NCBI RefSeq assembly: GCF_003026455.1
Contig: NZ_PYMB01000005.1
Span: forward strand, 1 to 64,000
Direction: 5' to 3'
Source of the DNA: Photobacterium rosenbergii
Lineage (GTDB): Bacteria; Pseudomonadota; Gammaproteobacteria; Enterobacterales; Vibrionaceae
DNA length: 64,000 nt
Positions 53,322-62,734 of the stretch are shown piece by piece (the first letter of the stretch is position 1; each line of letters begins with the position of its first letter). The notes under the pieces are model-generated. The model was given only the letters and a program-made list of their open reading frames with translations, had not been told where the DNA came from and ran no database searches. The translations under genes were made by a program, and so were the position numbers.

Positions 53322-54368
53322 TTAAGATTTAAACGCCCTTTGTTTAGAATACCGGGACCAATAATACCGGCACATATCTGCCACCTTAAATGCCGCCCAC
53401 ACATACATAGCAGCCATTAAGATTTGCACTACCCGCTTTAACAAACTTATACCGACATCACTGTCTTCATAATACATTGCCCCTCCTATCAGCACCACGA
53501 AGCCGTTAATCCCTGACGACCAATACAATGAGCTGCCGGTCATCTTGAATATTTTCCCTCCCCAGAAAAGAAGAAAACACATAGCGAATAACCCCAAGAA
53601 AATTGGATGGGGAAACATCACTATTAGCTCATAGAAAACCAGCGCGCCGATACCTGCGATAAGCATATTTGCCAATACCCCAGCACGGCCCTCACGATAT
53701 GCCCCGACACTACATAACTCCATCGCGAAAAATGCCGCAAAGATAGGGATAAGCAAATCCGAAATGCTAAAGGTAATAACGAAAGCAACCAATGGCATCA
53801 TTGTCACCGCCATCGTTAATGCGATTGCATTTGTCTCCCCAACAGGTCCGTGGTGATCATGACAGCCGTCCAACTCGCCATTGTATCTGGGTGGGAACAG
53901 CCCAAAGAGAAGCTTGGCTATGAGGGAAGCCAGCAAGAAATTAAGCCAAAGGCCATTGGCACTTTTCCAAGCCGTAATAGGATCTATCGTGACGACCACC
54001 GGAATAGCCGTTAAGCTAATCACTCCAGCCGCAATGGCAAGAATATGTACCCCACTCTCAAGAGCCCAACGATACAGCCAATACAGTGCCAAGCAGACAT
54101 AAACAAGAAAGACGACAGGGTATGGGGAGAGAAACAAGAAAATCAGACTCTGGCTAAATAACAGGAAAGTGACCCATAGCATCGTCACCAGTATTTGCCT
54201 GAACGGTTGTGCTTTTGAGTCCTGTAATAGAATTGCAGTGATCAGCGGGCAAATATAACCAAACTTCCAATGGATAAATTGGGAAAGCAGCAAGGCGACC
54301 GTCACACCCACGGCTAGGCGCTTGGCCCTGCGGGGCCAATTTTCCGTCGAGGGCGCTATACCAGCCAT
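53322..54368 (-). CDS. DUF2955/FUSC-like inner-membrane protein of an efflux pair
   Basis: This 348-aa protein has about ten hydrophobic helices and matches the DUF2955 family, fusaric-acid-resistance-like transporters that pair with HlyD-type adaptors. Notable segments are RRAKRLAVGVTVALLLSQF at the N-terminus and a His/Asp-rich cytoplasmic loop GELDGCHDHHGPVGE between the two halves. The ATG is 40 bp after the HlyD gene. With that adaptor it probably exports an aromatic acid or other weak acid. The substrate is unknown. Confidence 0.82.
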   Translation of the reverse strand: MAGIAPSTENWPRRAKRLAVGVTVALLLSQFIHWKFGYICPLITAILLQDSKAQPFRQILVTMLWVTFLLFSQSLIFLFLSPYPVVFLVYVCLALYWLYRWALESGVHILAIAAGVISLTAIPVVVTIDPITAWKSANGLWLNFLLASLIAKLLFGLFPPRYNGELDGCHDHHGPVGETNAIALTMAVTMMPLVAFVITFSISDLLIPIFAAFFAMELCSVGAYREGRAGVLANMLIAGIGALVFYELIVMFPHPIFLGLFAMCFLLFWGGKIFKMTGSSLYWSSGINGFVVLIGGAMYYEDSDVGISLLKRVVQILMAAMYVWAAFKVADMCRYYWSRYSKQRAFKS

Positions 54369-54408
54369 GCGCTTCTACCTGTCATAAACACCCTATTACC
54401 AGCCATCA

Positions 54409-55554
54409 TCAATAAGCGAAAGACAGCATGCTCATCAAGCGCAGCCATAGATGGGCAAAAGAGTTCAATATCGCGCTATCACCGGTATAGACAACCACAT
54501 CGGCCTGACCGTTGTGGCGCAGATTAATCAGCTGTTCTTCCGGTAGTTGGTAGTCTTTGAGCGAGATTATTACGGAGAACAACTGCGGGCTTCGCAGCCA
54601 ACCGGTAGACTTGGGTGCCGCACTCAGTTCACCCTGGGTATAGGGTTTCCCCGTTGAGACCGCCACAGCGATACTTTTGACTTTTCCTTTGAAAATCCTT
54701 CCCGGGTAAGCATCTAGTGCAATTTCTGCTGCATTACCCTCCCGTATATTGCCAAGGTTGTTTTCCGACATGTATGCCTCTACCCATAAATCCGTGGTAG
54801 AGATAAAGCTCATGATGGGCTGGCCTGCGGTTACATAGTTTCCCCGCTCAAGCTTGATAGAACCAATATACCCATCCGACCCAGAACGCAGCTCTGTTCT
54901 GGACAAATCTAATAAGGCTTGCTCCAGCCTTGTTTCAGCTAAACGAAGTCTGGGATTACTTTGCCCTTCATTGCCTAAATCTTGACGAGCCCTTTCAAGT
55001 TGGGACTCCGCAGCTTTGACTTGAGAGCGCATCGCCTTCACCTTGGCCCTAGCAGAGTCCCCTTCCGCTTTGGGATATATCCCTTTTTTCTCCAATGCAT
55101 AGATACGGGCTGCTTGGGTGATGGCTTCATCGAGCATGGTTTGCGCTTCATTGACCTTGGCGGCGGCTTCGGCGACGACTGCCGTATCTGAACCTATTTT
55201 TTGCCCTGCGATAGCCAGTTGCGCCTTGGCTTCTTCAACGGCATAGACAAATCGTCGCTGCTCAATTTTAAAAAACATATCGCCGGCTTTCACCGCTTGG
55301 TTTTTCTTCACGTAAACCGTGTCGATGTATCCCGACACATCAGGCACGATGGGTACTTCATAGGCTTGCACTCTGGCATTGGTGGTATAGGGGGTAAAGC
55401 GATCAGAAATCAGGTAGTAGATCATAAATACGATAGTCACCAACACCACTACCAGTGTGGTTTTGTGCCCTTTATTGGCGGGCTCTGGCGTTTCGGAGTA
55501 TTGATGTTCTTCATGAGGTTCAGATTCTAGATCTGTAGTGTCATTCTCTTGCAT
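54409..55554 (-). CDS. HlyD/EmrA-family membrane-fusion protein
   Basis: The 381-aa adaptor has a short cytoplasmic N-terminus and one transmembrane helix (residues about 30-50, TTLVVVLVTIVFMIYYLI). A biotinyl-lipoyl-like barrel with SGYIDTVYVKKNQAVKAGDMFFKIEQ (cited in part), an alpha-helical coiled-coil hairpin (about 105-215) and a beta-barrel with ELRSGSDGYIGSIKLERGNYVTAGQP follow. It bridges the inner-membrane pump to an outer-membrane channel such as TolC. It is coupled to the DUF2955 gene and is first of the minus-strand set that also includes the HTH gene. Confidence 0.88.
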   Translation of the reverse strand: MQENDTTDLESEPHEEHQYSETPEPANKGHKTTLVVVLVTIVFMIYYLISDRFTPYTTNARVQAYEVPIVPDVSGYIDTVYVKKNQAVKAGDMFFKIEQRRFVYAVEEAKAQLAIAGQKIGSDTAVVAEAAAKVNEAQTMLDEAITQAARIYALEKKGIYPKAEGDSARAKVKAMRSQVKAAESQLERARQDLGNEGQSNPRLRLAETRLEQALLDLSRTELRSGSDGYIGSIKLERGNYVTAGQPIMSFISTTDLWVEAYMSENNLGNIREGNAAEIALDAYPGRIFKGKVKSIAVAVSTGKPYTQGELSAAPKSTGWLRSPQLFSVIISLKDYQLPEEQLINLRHNGQADVVVYTGDSAILNSFAHLWLRLMSMLSFAY

Positions 55555-55775
55555 CGCGATCTCTCAACTACGTGTCAATCAACCCGAAAGGTACAAGTCG
55601 TGGGACCAACTCAACGCCCTCTGATTAGATATTTCGAACGGTTCTCGCTGTATAGCTATTTTAGCTATCGCTGTCAGGCCAGTTTCTCAGCTTTGGGACA
55701 ATGGGAGGATTCAACAAGCTAGAATCATGGGTATCGCAGTCGTCACTGCTGTTTCGGGCAACCTGGTGGTTTGCT

Positions 55776-56984
55776 ATGTATTACAACCTTGCAGTTCTGG
55801 CAATTTTTGCCTTCCTGTTCAGTGCTGTGGCCGGTCGTATTGAGAGAAGTGTTATCTCGGGACCGATGATTTTCATCGCTTTTGGCCTGATTAGCGGACC
55901 ATTGGTATTGAGGGTTTTGGACATCAATGTCGATGCAGTCCAACTTCGGGTGGTAGCAGATCTGGCCCTTGCCCTGGTGTTGTTTATCGATGCTGCCAAT
56001 GCCGATTTATCACTACTCAAGAAATTTTCCCACATCCCCGGTCGTATGTTGCTAATCGGCTTACCGATGACTATCGCGTTGGGTGCGATTATCGGCTGGA
56101 TGTTCTTCCCGCAGATGCCCTTCTTCGAACTCTGCATTTTATCTACTATGCTGGCCGCAACAGATGCAGCATTGGGAAAAGGTGTGGTGAGCAACAAATC
56201 TGTACCCGCCCGCCTACGTGAAGGACTCAATGCAGAAAGTGGCCTCAACGACGGGCTGTGTGTGCCTGTACTTTTCTTGTTTATCGCCTTGGCAGTAAAT
56301 AGCCAAACCGAAGGAACAAGCCTAGCCTTGACATTATTTATCAAAGAGATAGGTATCGGCGCTGTTGTAGGACTTGGTTTAACTGGGGTAGGAGCAGCCA
56401 TCGTGAAGTACTGCTACTTCAAAGGATGGTTCACCAGCATATGGCTGCAGATTCCGGTTATCGCTCTGGCTTTCAGTAGCTTTGCCGTGGCGCAAACCTT
56501 ACATGGCAGTGGCTACATTGCCGCTTTTGTAGGAGGACTGCTGTTCGGTAAACTCGCGAAAAAAGACACCCACGAATTGGTACTAGCCAGTGAAGGCTTT
56601 GCCGAGCTAATAGTCATGCTGACCTGGGTTATCTTCGGTGCTGCCGTGGTGGGGCAAGTCTGGCTCGGTATTTCACTCGATGTGCTGTTTTACTCACTGT
56701 TGAGCCTCACGGTAATCCGTATTATCCCTATAGTCATATCCCTCCACGGCACCGATGAGAGCTTGGAGCATAAGCTGTTTTTGGGCTGGTTCGGACCAAG
56801 GGGCCTCGCCAGTATTGTTTTCTTGCTCATCGCTATCGACAACCCGCTTACAAGCGAGTCTATCCTGGTCGATGTGGTTGTTTGCACCGTCACCTTATGT
56901 GTGGTCACCCATGGGATCAGCGCCAACATATGGGCAAACCGATTGGCTCGCCAATCCCAACAGGCTTGTAAAAAGAACCTGTAG
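55776..56984 (+). CDS. NhaP/CPA1-type cation:proton antiporter
   Basis: This 402-aa, roughly 12-helix inner-membrane protein is of the sodium/proton exchanger family (Pfam Na_H_Exchanger). Typical segments are SGPMIFIAFGLISGPLVL, LALVLFIDAANADLSLL, the ion-site ATDAALGKGVVSNKSVPARLREGLNAESGLNDG with the paired Asn-Asp region (cited in part), and GWFGPRGLASIVFLL near the end. It exchanges sodium or potassium for protons. An in-frame ATG lies at 55701, but 55776 begins directly before helix 1 and has GGTGG upstream, so it is preferred. It is a single gene. Confidence 0.85.
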   Translation: MYYNLAVLAIFAFLFSAVAGRIERSVISGPMIFIAFGLISGPLVLRVLDINVDAVQLRVVADLALALVLFIDAANADLSLLKKFSHIPGRMLLIGLPMTIALGAIIGWMFFPQMPFFELCILSTMLAATDAALGKGVVSNKSVPARLREGLNAESGLNDGLCVPVLFLFIALAVNSQTEGTSLALTLFIKEIGIGAVVGLGLTGVGAAIVKYCYFKGWFTSIWLQIPVIALAFSSFAVAQTLHGSGYIAAFVGGLLFGKLAKKDTHELVLASEGFAELIVMLTWVIFGAAVVGQVWLGISLDVLFYSLLSLTVIRIIPIVISLHGTDESLEHKLFLGWFGPRGLASIVFLLIAIDNPLTSESILVDVVVCTVTLCVVTHGISANIWANRLARQSQQACKKNL

Positions 56985-57193
56985 AATTCCTTGCCCCGCC
57001 ACCAATCAAGATAAAACGCCACTAAAAGCCTAATTTAGCTAGCAAAAATAGTGTAAAATATCGTGATCTGTGACCAAGGACGAATCATTGATGATAAACC
57101 TATCAAAAATGATGTTCCCGCCCCATCAGCCGTGATACTGATAAGTCATGTTTTGAAGTTATTTAGACTTACTGAGCCTGAAGGGAGAAACGT

Positions 57194-57277
57194 ATGGGAT
57201 TTGTTATTTTTTCACTCGCTACTCTTATCTCTGGAGCCGCTTGCTTCATCCACTACAACTTCGGTCACGAGAGCTGA
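57194..57277 (+). CDS. 27-residue predicted membrane peptide
   Basis: ATG at 57194 follows AGGGAGAAACGT, an excellent ribosome site. The peptide is one hydrophobic helix (GFVIFSLATLISGAACF) with a short HYNFGHES polar tail. A strong terminator follows 60 bases after the stop, and a TGTAAAAT-like -10 element lies about 140 bases upstream, giving a tidy monocistronic unit. Similar small single-helix proteins regulate transporters or cytochrome oxidases. I do not recognise this one. Confidence 0.55.
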   Translation: MGFVIFSLATLISGAACFIHYNFGHES

Positions 57278-57336
57278 TCTCGTTCGAACCAGTTTAAGCT
57301 CTGATGGAAAGTATCCGTCAGCCTAACGAACGCAAA

Positions 57337-57368
57337 AGCCCCAGCAATAACATTGCTGGGGCTTCTTT
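57337..57368. terminator. Terminator after the small peptide gene and the Dcu gene
   Basis: AGCCCCAGCAAT and ATTGCTGGGGCT are perfect 12-bp arms around AAC, with TCTTTATT on the right and AAAA on the left. It can end transcripts from both strands. Confidence 0.9.
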
Positions 57369-57395
57369 ATTTGGGCCTTGGCTTAATCTAAGGCA

Positions 57396-58700
57396 TTACA
57401 CAAAGATGTTCGCCAATACAAAACCAAATGGTACCGCTGCTGCGATGCCTAACATGCCCGGTAGGAAGAACGGGTGGTTAACAATGTAGCAGCCATTCCA
57501 ACGGCGACTTAAGAATGAACCGGTGTCATCGGTAGCAATCGCGAAAGCTGTAGTCGGATAAATGTTGGTCATGTAAAGCGCACTCACTGCGACAAAGCTT
57601 GCCAGAATCGTGGCTGGGTCGACATTTAGCGAGGCCGCAATTGGAATAAGCAGCGCACTGGTTGCCCCTTGGCTAAATAGCAGTGCTGATGTGCCGAAGA
57701 AGACCACGGCTAGCAGCGCTGGATATTGCTCAAGCACGCCACCAGCTACCGCTTCAATCGATGGGATATGCACGCCGATAATCGTTGCACTGAGCCATAC
57801 AATGCCCAGAATAACCACCAAGCTTTCAGCGCCATCGGCAAAGATCGGCGCTTTCTTGATAGAGGTTAGCGGTACCTTACAAACCATGGCCGTCACAAAG
57901 CTTACCAGCATCATGACGATAACAATGATGTCGCGCGAGCCTAAGTCGTGGCCAAGCAGTGGTTTGAATAACAGCAGGGCGACAATGAATACAACACCCG
58001 CAAGGAACAGCCATACCGAACGTTTTGCCTCTTCCGATGGCGCCTGATGCTTCTGCTGCTCAGGGGTGAAATTAACCAGCCCTTTTTCAACGCGCTCTTG
58101 GAAGATCGGATCATCCTTTAGCTCGCAGCCTTGGCGACTGGCAATGAAAGATGCAACGATAACCCCAAACAAGGCCGCAGGCATAATGACGCTCAATGCC
58201 GTACCGAAGCCAACGCCCATTTGCTCAACCACTACGTACATTGCTGCTGTAGCTGCCGAAATCGGAGAGGCCGTAATGGCTATCTGGGAGGCAACCACCG
58301 CCGAGCTCAATGGCTGGCTAGGACGTACACCATTTTCTTTGGCCACCTGCTGGATAACGTTCAGTACTGACATGGCGGTATAACCCGTACCCGCTAAGGT
58401 AGTCAGAATAAAGGTCGTGGCAGGCGCGAGAATATTAATGTGACGCGGGTGGTTGCGCAGCATACGTTCGGCGACATTGACCATGTAGCTCATCCCACCA
58501 GCCTGCTGCATCACAGACAAGGCAAGGATCACCGACATGATAATTAGGATAACCGAGACCGGAATATCGCCCGGCGGCAAGCCAAGGCCAAAGACAGCTA
58601 TTGCCATCCCAAGCCCTCCAGCCAAACCTACCCCGATCCCGCCGAGGCGGGCAGCAAGAACAATCGCACCTAATAGTAAACACGCATGGATAATAATCAT
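57396..58700 (-). CDS. Anaerobic C4-dicarboxylate transporter, Dcu family
   Basis: This 434-aa, roughly 10-12 helix inner-membrane protein has the Dcu pattern: GGIGVGLAGGLGMAIAVFGLGLPPGDIPV near the N-terminus (cited in part), GTGYTAMSVLNVIQQVAKENGVRPSQPLS, ASQIAITASPISAA and TNIYPTTAFAIATDDTGSF in the last third. DcuA/DcuB exchange fumarate, aspartate, malate and succinate. It lies 18 bp after the MmgE/PrpD gene, in an operon with an aspartase-like lyase, so it probably takes up the amino-dicarboxylate substrate or swaps it for the product succinate. A GGAGG ribosome site is present. Confidence 0.9.
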   Translation of the reverse strand: MIIIHACLLLGAIVLAARLGGIGVGLAGGLGMAIAVFGLGLPPGDIPVSVILIIMSVILALSVMQQAGGMSYMVNVAERMLRNHPRHINILAPATTFILTTLAGTGYTAMSVLNVIQQVAKENGVRPSQPLSSAVVASQIAITASPISAATAAMYVVVEQMGVGFGTALSVIMPAALFGVIVASFIASRQGCELKDDPIFQERVEKGLVNFTPEQQKHQAPSEEAKRSVWLFLAGVVFIVALLLFKPLLGHDLGSRDIIVIVMMLVSFVTAMVCKVPLTSIKKAPIFADGAESLVVILGIVWLSATIIGVHIPSIEAVAGGVLEQYPALLAVVFFGTSALLFSQGATSALLIPIAASLNVDPATILASFVAVSALYMTNIYPTTAFAIATDDTGSFLSRRWNGCYIVNHPFFLPGMLGIAAAVPFGFVLANIFV

Positions 58701-58718
58701 TGGATACCTCCGCTCCTG

Positions 58719-60083
58719 TTATTGTTTCAGGAGTTCATTAATTTCGGCACTGCTGGCCGATTCAAATTGAGCCAGTAACGCCAACCACTGACGGCTTCTT
58801 CCCTCGCCGACTTTGGGCACTACACAGGCCGTGAATTTTTTCTCGATATCTTGGTTGGAAAGGGGCTTTTCCGGATTGCCTTTGGCAAGGTCATTGGCGA
58901 TTGCAATGGTTTCCCCAGAAGTCAGGGTTACCCGGATCTTAACTGGTGCGGTACCAATGAAACCCAGCTTTTCCAATTCGGGATCAACCCGCATTTGGAT
59001 CCGAGCCATTAATGCCTGAATGCGCTCATCCTGCACTTTGTCATCAACAAACTCTGCCACGCCCACCCCGCCGTATATCAAGCGGGCAGCTAAGGCGTAT
59101 TGCATCGAGAATTTGGCTTCAATAGCATTTTGCGGATTTGAGCAGACAAGTTCCCTAGGACCGAGCAAGCTAGCACCTACCTGAATAAACTCAATGTCTT
59201 CTGGAGCAAGGTGACGCGCCTGTAGCAACTCATCCCAACAGTCGATGGCAGGGTGGCTGCCGCTGCAGCAAGGATATTGTTTGAAGACCAAGCCGTTTTC
59301 CAACAAGTCCCAGTATTCGCCCAAAGAAACAGAAGCTTGGGCAAAGTCTGTACGCTGAGCAAAACACTGGCCAAAACCATCGGCTGCTTCGATGACATTC
59401 GGCTGCCCAGTTACACCTATGTGCGCCAGTTCAGCAGCGTTGACACCATTGAAGGCAGCAAGGCCGGCATGCATGGCCTTGGTTTGGCTACCGAAGTTGC
59501 CACGAACACCCGACGCCGATGAAGCTGCAATCGCCAAGGCATGGGTTAAGCTATCTTCATCAAGATCCATCAAAATACCTGCCGCTACTGCCGCGCCGAA
59601 CACACCTATGGTCGGTGTGGTATGCCACCCCTGTTCTGATAAGGCCGGCATCAACCAACGGGCGATCTGATGCTGGGCTTCGACACCTGCAATATAAGCC
59701 AGCAATATCGCTTCACCGCCAAGTTGACGCTCTTGTGCCACAGCAAATGCAGCAGGGGCTACCGTCACGGTAGGGTGACCTATAGTGGCCCAACTGACAT
59801 CATCAAAATCCAGGGCATGGGAAGCTGCACCGTTGGCATAACTGGCATACGCTGCCGAACTTGTCTGGCTAGTACCAAATAGGTTGCAGTGACCTGAAGG
59901 AGCCCTTAAAGCAGACAGTTTCTGAATATTTTGCGCGACAGGCATCTCGTTGCCCGCAATCGTAACCGCGATGTAATCTGTTAAGGCAGTGCGCGCAACC
60001 TCAACCACAGGCTCAGGGATATCCTGCCATTTGAGGTTGACGCACCAATGGGCGATCTGGGCCAATAAGGGCGTATTCATCAT
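58719..60083 (-). CDS. MmgE/PrpD-family protein (possible amino-dicarboxylate epimerase)
   Basis: The 454-aa protein has the MmgE/PrpD two-domain fold: an all-helical N-terminal domain with the family stretch YANGAASHALDFDDVSWATIGHPTVTVAPAA (cited in part) and a smaller C-terminal alpha/beta domain. Known members dehydrate 2-methylcitrate, decarboxylate cis-aconitate or epimerise iminodisuccinate. There is no methylcitrate synthase or lyase gene here. The partners are an aspartase-like lyase and a Dcu transporter, which fits an epimerase better. It overlaps the lyase stop by four bases. Confidence 0.83.
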   Translation of the reverse strand: MMNTPLLAQIAHWCVNLKWQDIPEPVVEVARTALTDYIAVTIAGNEMPVAQNIQKLSALRAPSGHCNLFGTSQTSSAAYASYANGAASHALDFDDVSWATIGHPTVTVAPAAFAVAQERQLGGEAILLAYIAGVEAQHQIARWLMPALSEQGWHTTPTIGVFGAAVAAGILMDLDEDSLTHALAIAASSASGVRGNFGSQTKAMHAGLAAFNGVNAAELAHIGVTGQPNVIEAADGFGQCFAQRTDFAQASVSLGEYWDLLENGLVFKQYPCCSGSHPAIDCWDELLQARHLAPEDIEFIQVGASLLGPRELVCSNPQNAIEAKFSMQYALAARLIYGGVGVAEFVDDKVQDERIQALMARIQMRVDPELEKLGFIGTAPVKIRVTLTSGETIAIANDLAKGNPEKPLSNQDIEKKFTACVVPKVGEGRSRQWLALLAQFESASSAEINELLKQ

Positions 60084-61537
60084 GCCATTTCCTCTAAAGT
60101 GGCACTCGCTTCCTCTTTCATCTCAGACTGGTAACGTTTTACCGCTGCAGCGCTGGCTTTTGGATCTGTCATCACCATTGGGTCCAGCAGATAATCAGCC
60201 TGCTCTGGGGTAAGCAACTTCTCATCCAACACGACATCCCGGACGGTGCGGTTTTCCTCAAACGCCCTTACAGCGACTTTGCTGCCTACCTTGTAGCCGA
60301 ACAAAGTGGCAATTACCGTCGCCAGAGCGGTACTTTTCTCGGCATATTCGCGGCATACCGCTTCATTGGGTAGCAAGTCTTTGAGGCATTTCTCGACAAA
60401 CAGCGGGATGGCATTGGTCAGTAGGGAGCAGGACTCGAACAGCGACTTGATAATCACCGGCTCCCAAACGTTGAGATCCAGCTCACCGCCCTCGACGGCC
60501 ATGGTGATCGCGACATCATTGCCAATAACCTGATAGGCGATTTGGTTGATAAGCTCAGGCATAACAGGGTTGATCTTGCCCGGCATAATGCTCGAGCCAG
60601 GCTGTACCGCAGGGATCAACAATTCATTGAAACCGGCGCGAGGACCACTGCCCTGAATACGGAAATCTGTTGCCATTTTTGATAAAAATGCCGCCAATTT
60701 CTTCAATTGTGCCGCAACTTCCAAGTAGGCATCACCATTTTGCAATCCGTCGAAGAAGTTTTCCTCAGCAACAAAAGGCTCATTGGTGATAGCCTGCAAT
60801 TCAACATATACCTGCTCTAGGTAGCCTTCATGGGTCGACAAACCAGTACCGACAGCCGTTGCCCCGAGCGGCAAATCCAGAGTCTGCTGGCTGGCAGCAA
60901 TCAAAGCTTGGTGCAGGCGACGGGTCTGGTAAAGGTAACCACTGAACTGTTGGCCTAGGGTGATGGGTACGGCATCTTGCAGGCAGGTACGAGCGAGTTT
61001 AACCACATGGTCGAACGCCTGGGTTTTCTCTTCCAGCATGGCTTCAAGCCCTGCGACTTCAGCAATTAAGGCATGCAGATTCATCCGGCAAGTCATCTTC
61101 ATTGCCGCCGGAATAACGTCATTGGTTGACTGGCCCATATTGACATGGGTGTTCGGATGAACGGCCTCTGAGCCCTTGTTACCCGTTAAGATTTCATTGG
61201 CACGGTTTGCGATGACCTCATTGGCATTCATGTTGGTCGAGGTGCCGCCGCCACCTTGGAACACATCGATTGGGAACTGGTCATCAAACCTATTATCCAT
61301 CACTTCCTGAGAAGCCTGGACGATGGCATCAGCAATGGTTTTATCCAATGCACCGATATGGCAGTTTGCCTTTGCCGCTGCCTGCTTGAGCGCTGCTACC
61401 GACCAAATATAGTGGGGAACTTCTGCAGCTGTACGGCCTGAAACTGCAAAGTTCTCGACAGCCCTTTGGGTTTGGATGCCGAAATACGCCTCATCCGGCA
61501 GCATCATTTCACCTAATACATCGACTTCTTTTCTCAT
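60080..61537 (-). CDS. Aspartase/fumarase-superfamily lyase (AspA-like)
   Basis: This 485-aa lyase of the aspartase/fumarase superfamily releases fumarate from an amino-dicarboxylate. It has GGGGTSTNMNANEVIANRA with Thr101, the MGQSTND segment, and the mobile loop GSSIMPGKINPVMPE with Ser315/Ser316. Overall similarity to AspA is strong. At the GRTQLQDAVP position of aspartases (GRTHLQDA in fumarase) this protein has ARTCLQDAVP, with Cys185. That change at the substrate pocket suggests a substrate other than plain L-aspartate. It is first of the lyase - MmgE/PrpD - Dcu operon. Confidence 0.87.
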   Translation of the reverse strand: MRKEVDVLGEMMLPDEAYFGIQTQRAVENFAVSGRTAAEVPHYIWSVAALKQAAAKANCHIGALDKTIADAIVQASQEVMDNRFDDQFPIDVFQGGGGTSTNMNANEVIANRANEILTGNKGSEAVHPNTHVNMGQSTNDVIPAAMKMTCRMNLHALIAEVAGLEAMLEEKTQAFDHVVKLARTCLQDAVPITLGQQFSGYLYQTRRLHQALIAASQQTLDLPLGATAVGTGLSTHEGYLEQVYVELQAITNEPFVAEENFFDGLQNGDAYLEVAAQLKKLAAFLSKMATDFRIQGSGPRAGFNELLIPAVQPGSSIMPGKINPVMPELINQIAYQVIGNDVAITMAVEGGELDLNVWEPVIIKSLFESCSLLTNAIPLFVEKCLKDLLPNEAVCREYAEKSTALATVIATLFGYKVGSKVAVRAFEENRTVRDVVLDEKLLTPEQADYLLDPMVMTDPKASAAAVKRYQSEMKEEASATLEEMA

Positions 61538-61642
61538 TGCTCAATTCCACTGATTTTTTTAACTGAGGCAATTGTATTGCAGATGATGTAAGGAAAGTTT
61601 GAAGTCGATCGGTACTTGGCTAGCAGTGGGCAATATAATGAA

Positions 61643-61665
61643 TACTATTAGTTGTTCTTATAGTA
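61643..61665. promoter_or_regulatory. LysR-type operator (T-N11-A palindrome)
   Basis: TACTAT and ATAGTA are perfect arms separated by exactly 11 bases. The site is 10 bases before the LysR start and 106 bases before the lyase start, in the divergent intergenic region, the classic position for autoregulation and activation. Confidence 0.7.
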
Positions 61666-61675
61666 AGCACAAATT

Positions 61676-62632
61676 ATGGATAATATTGCTTTTGATCTCC
61701 GCCAATTACGAACTTTCATTTCCGTGGTTGAATCTGGCTCTTTCAGCCAAGCGGCCAAGCAACTCAACCAGACCCAGTCAGCGGTTTCCCAGCTGATCCA
61801 AAGCCTTGAGCTTGCCTTAGATAGCAAGCTACTCGACCGCAGCAAACGGCCAATCCAACTGACGATTTCTGGCCGGGAGCTCTATGAACAAGGCAGCAAA
61901 CTGTTGATTGAATCACGCAAATTGCAAGACTGGATGCATTCCATTGAAAAAGGGAAATTACCGCGTTTACGGCTGGGAATGGTGGATTCCGTCACCCAGC
62001 TGGCCGGTATCGAGATCCTTAAGTACCTGCAACCCAAGGTTGCCCATGTACATCAGGTAACAGGTACGGCACCTGAGCTATTGGCTTCGCTACAGGCAGG
62101 CAAGAGCGACATCATCATTACCATGTCTAACCAGGATGTCCCACAGGGTTTGGCAATGATGCCTTTATTGAACGAACAGTATGTCATCGTCACCCCCAAA
62201 GACTGGCCGCAAAAGGACATCAAAAACCTTGCCAGCAACCAGCCTTATCTCGGCTATGAAAACTGGACGCCGACTGGCACCCAAACCAACAACTGGCTTA
62301 AGTGGCGAAATATCAATGTCAGCAGCCAATATTCGCTGGACCGGGCAGACAATGTGCTGGGCATGGTCGCCGAAGGGCTTGGCTGGTCACTGACTGCCCC
62401 TACCTTCCTCGCGCGCCAGATCAACCTGCTCGATCATGTCGACTGCCACCCACTTCCGCCGCCGAGCATGACCCGCCAACTCGTGGTGATCTCCCGCAAA
62501 GGTGAATCAGACAGTTTATTGCAGCAATTTGTTACCGATGTGCGCGATATTATCCTCAACCAAAAAGTCTTTGAGGTTCAACGCCGATGGGAGTGGATGT
62601 CTGTCGGACTGGAGACAAACCCAGCCCACTGA
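61676..62632 (+). CDS. LysR-family regulator, divergent from the lyase operon
   Basis: This 318-aa regulator has an HTH at residues about 9-65 (LRQLRTFISVVESGSFSQAAKQLNQTQSAVSQLIQSLE, cited in part). Its effector domain contains RLGMVDSVTQLAGIEIL and DNVLGMVAEGLGWSLTAPT. It diverges from the aspartase-like gene across 138 bp, and a T-N11-A palindrome lies between them. It should therefore control the lyase, the MmgE/PrpD protein and the transporter, probably responding to the amino-dicarboxylate substrate. Confidence 0.88.
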   Translation: MDNIAFDLRQLRTFISVVESGSFSQAAKQLNQTQSAVSQLIQSLELALDSKLLDRSKRPIQLTISGRELYEQGSKLLIESRKLQDWMHSIEKGKLPRLRLGMVDSVTQLAGIEILKYLQPKVAHVHQVTGTAPELLASLQAGKSDIIITMSNQDVPQGLAMMPLLNEQYVIVTPKDWPQKDIKNLASNQPYLGYENWTPTGTQTNNWLKWRNINVSSQYSLDRADNVLGMVAEGLGWSLTAPTFLARQINLLDHVDCHPLPPPSMTRQLVVISRKGESDSLLQQFVTDVRDIILNQKVFEVQRRWEWMSVGLETNPAH

Positions 62633-62734
62633 ATCAAAAATCCAACAAAACGGCACTCTGCTTATATAGCTGAATTGGCGGAATCAGCCGTTTTGGCCTT
62701 CCCTTTCCCGCTAGTAGAAGAGAATGTATCCGCA

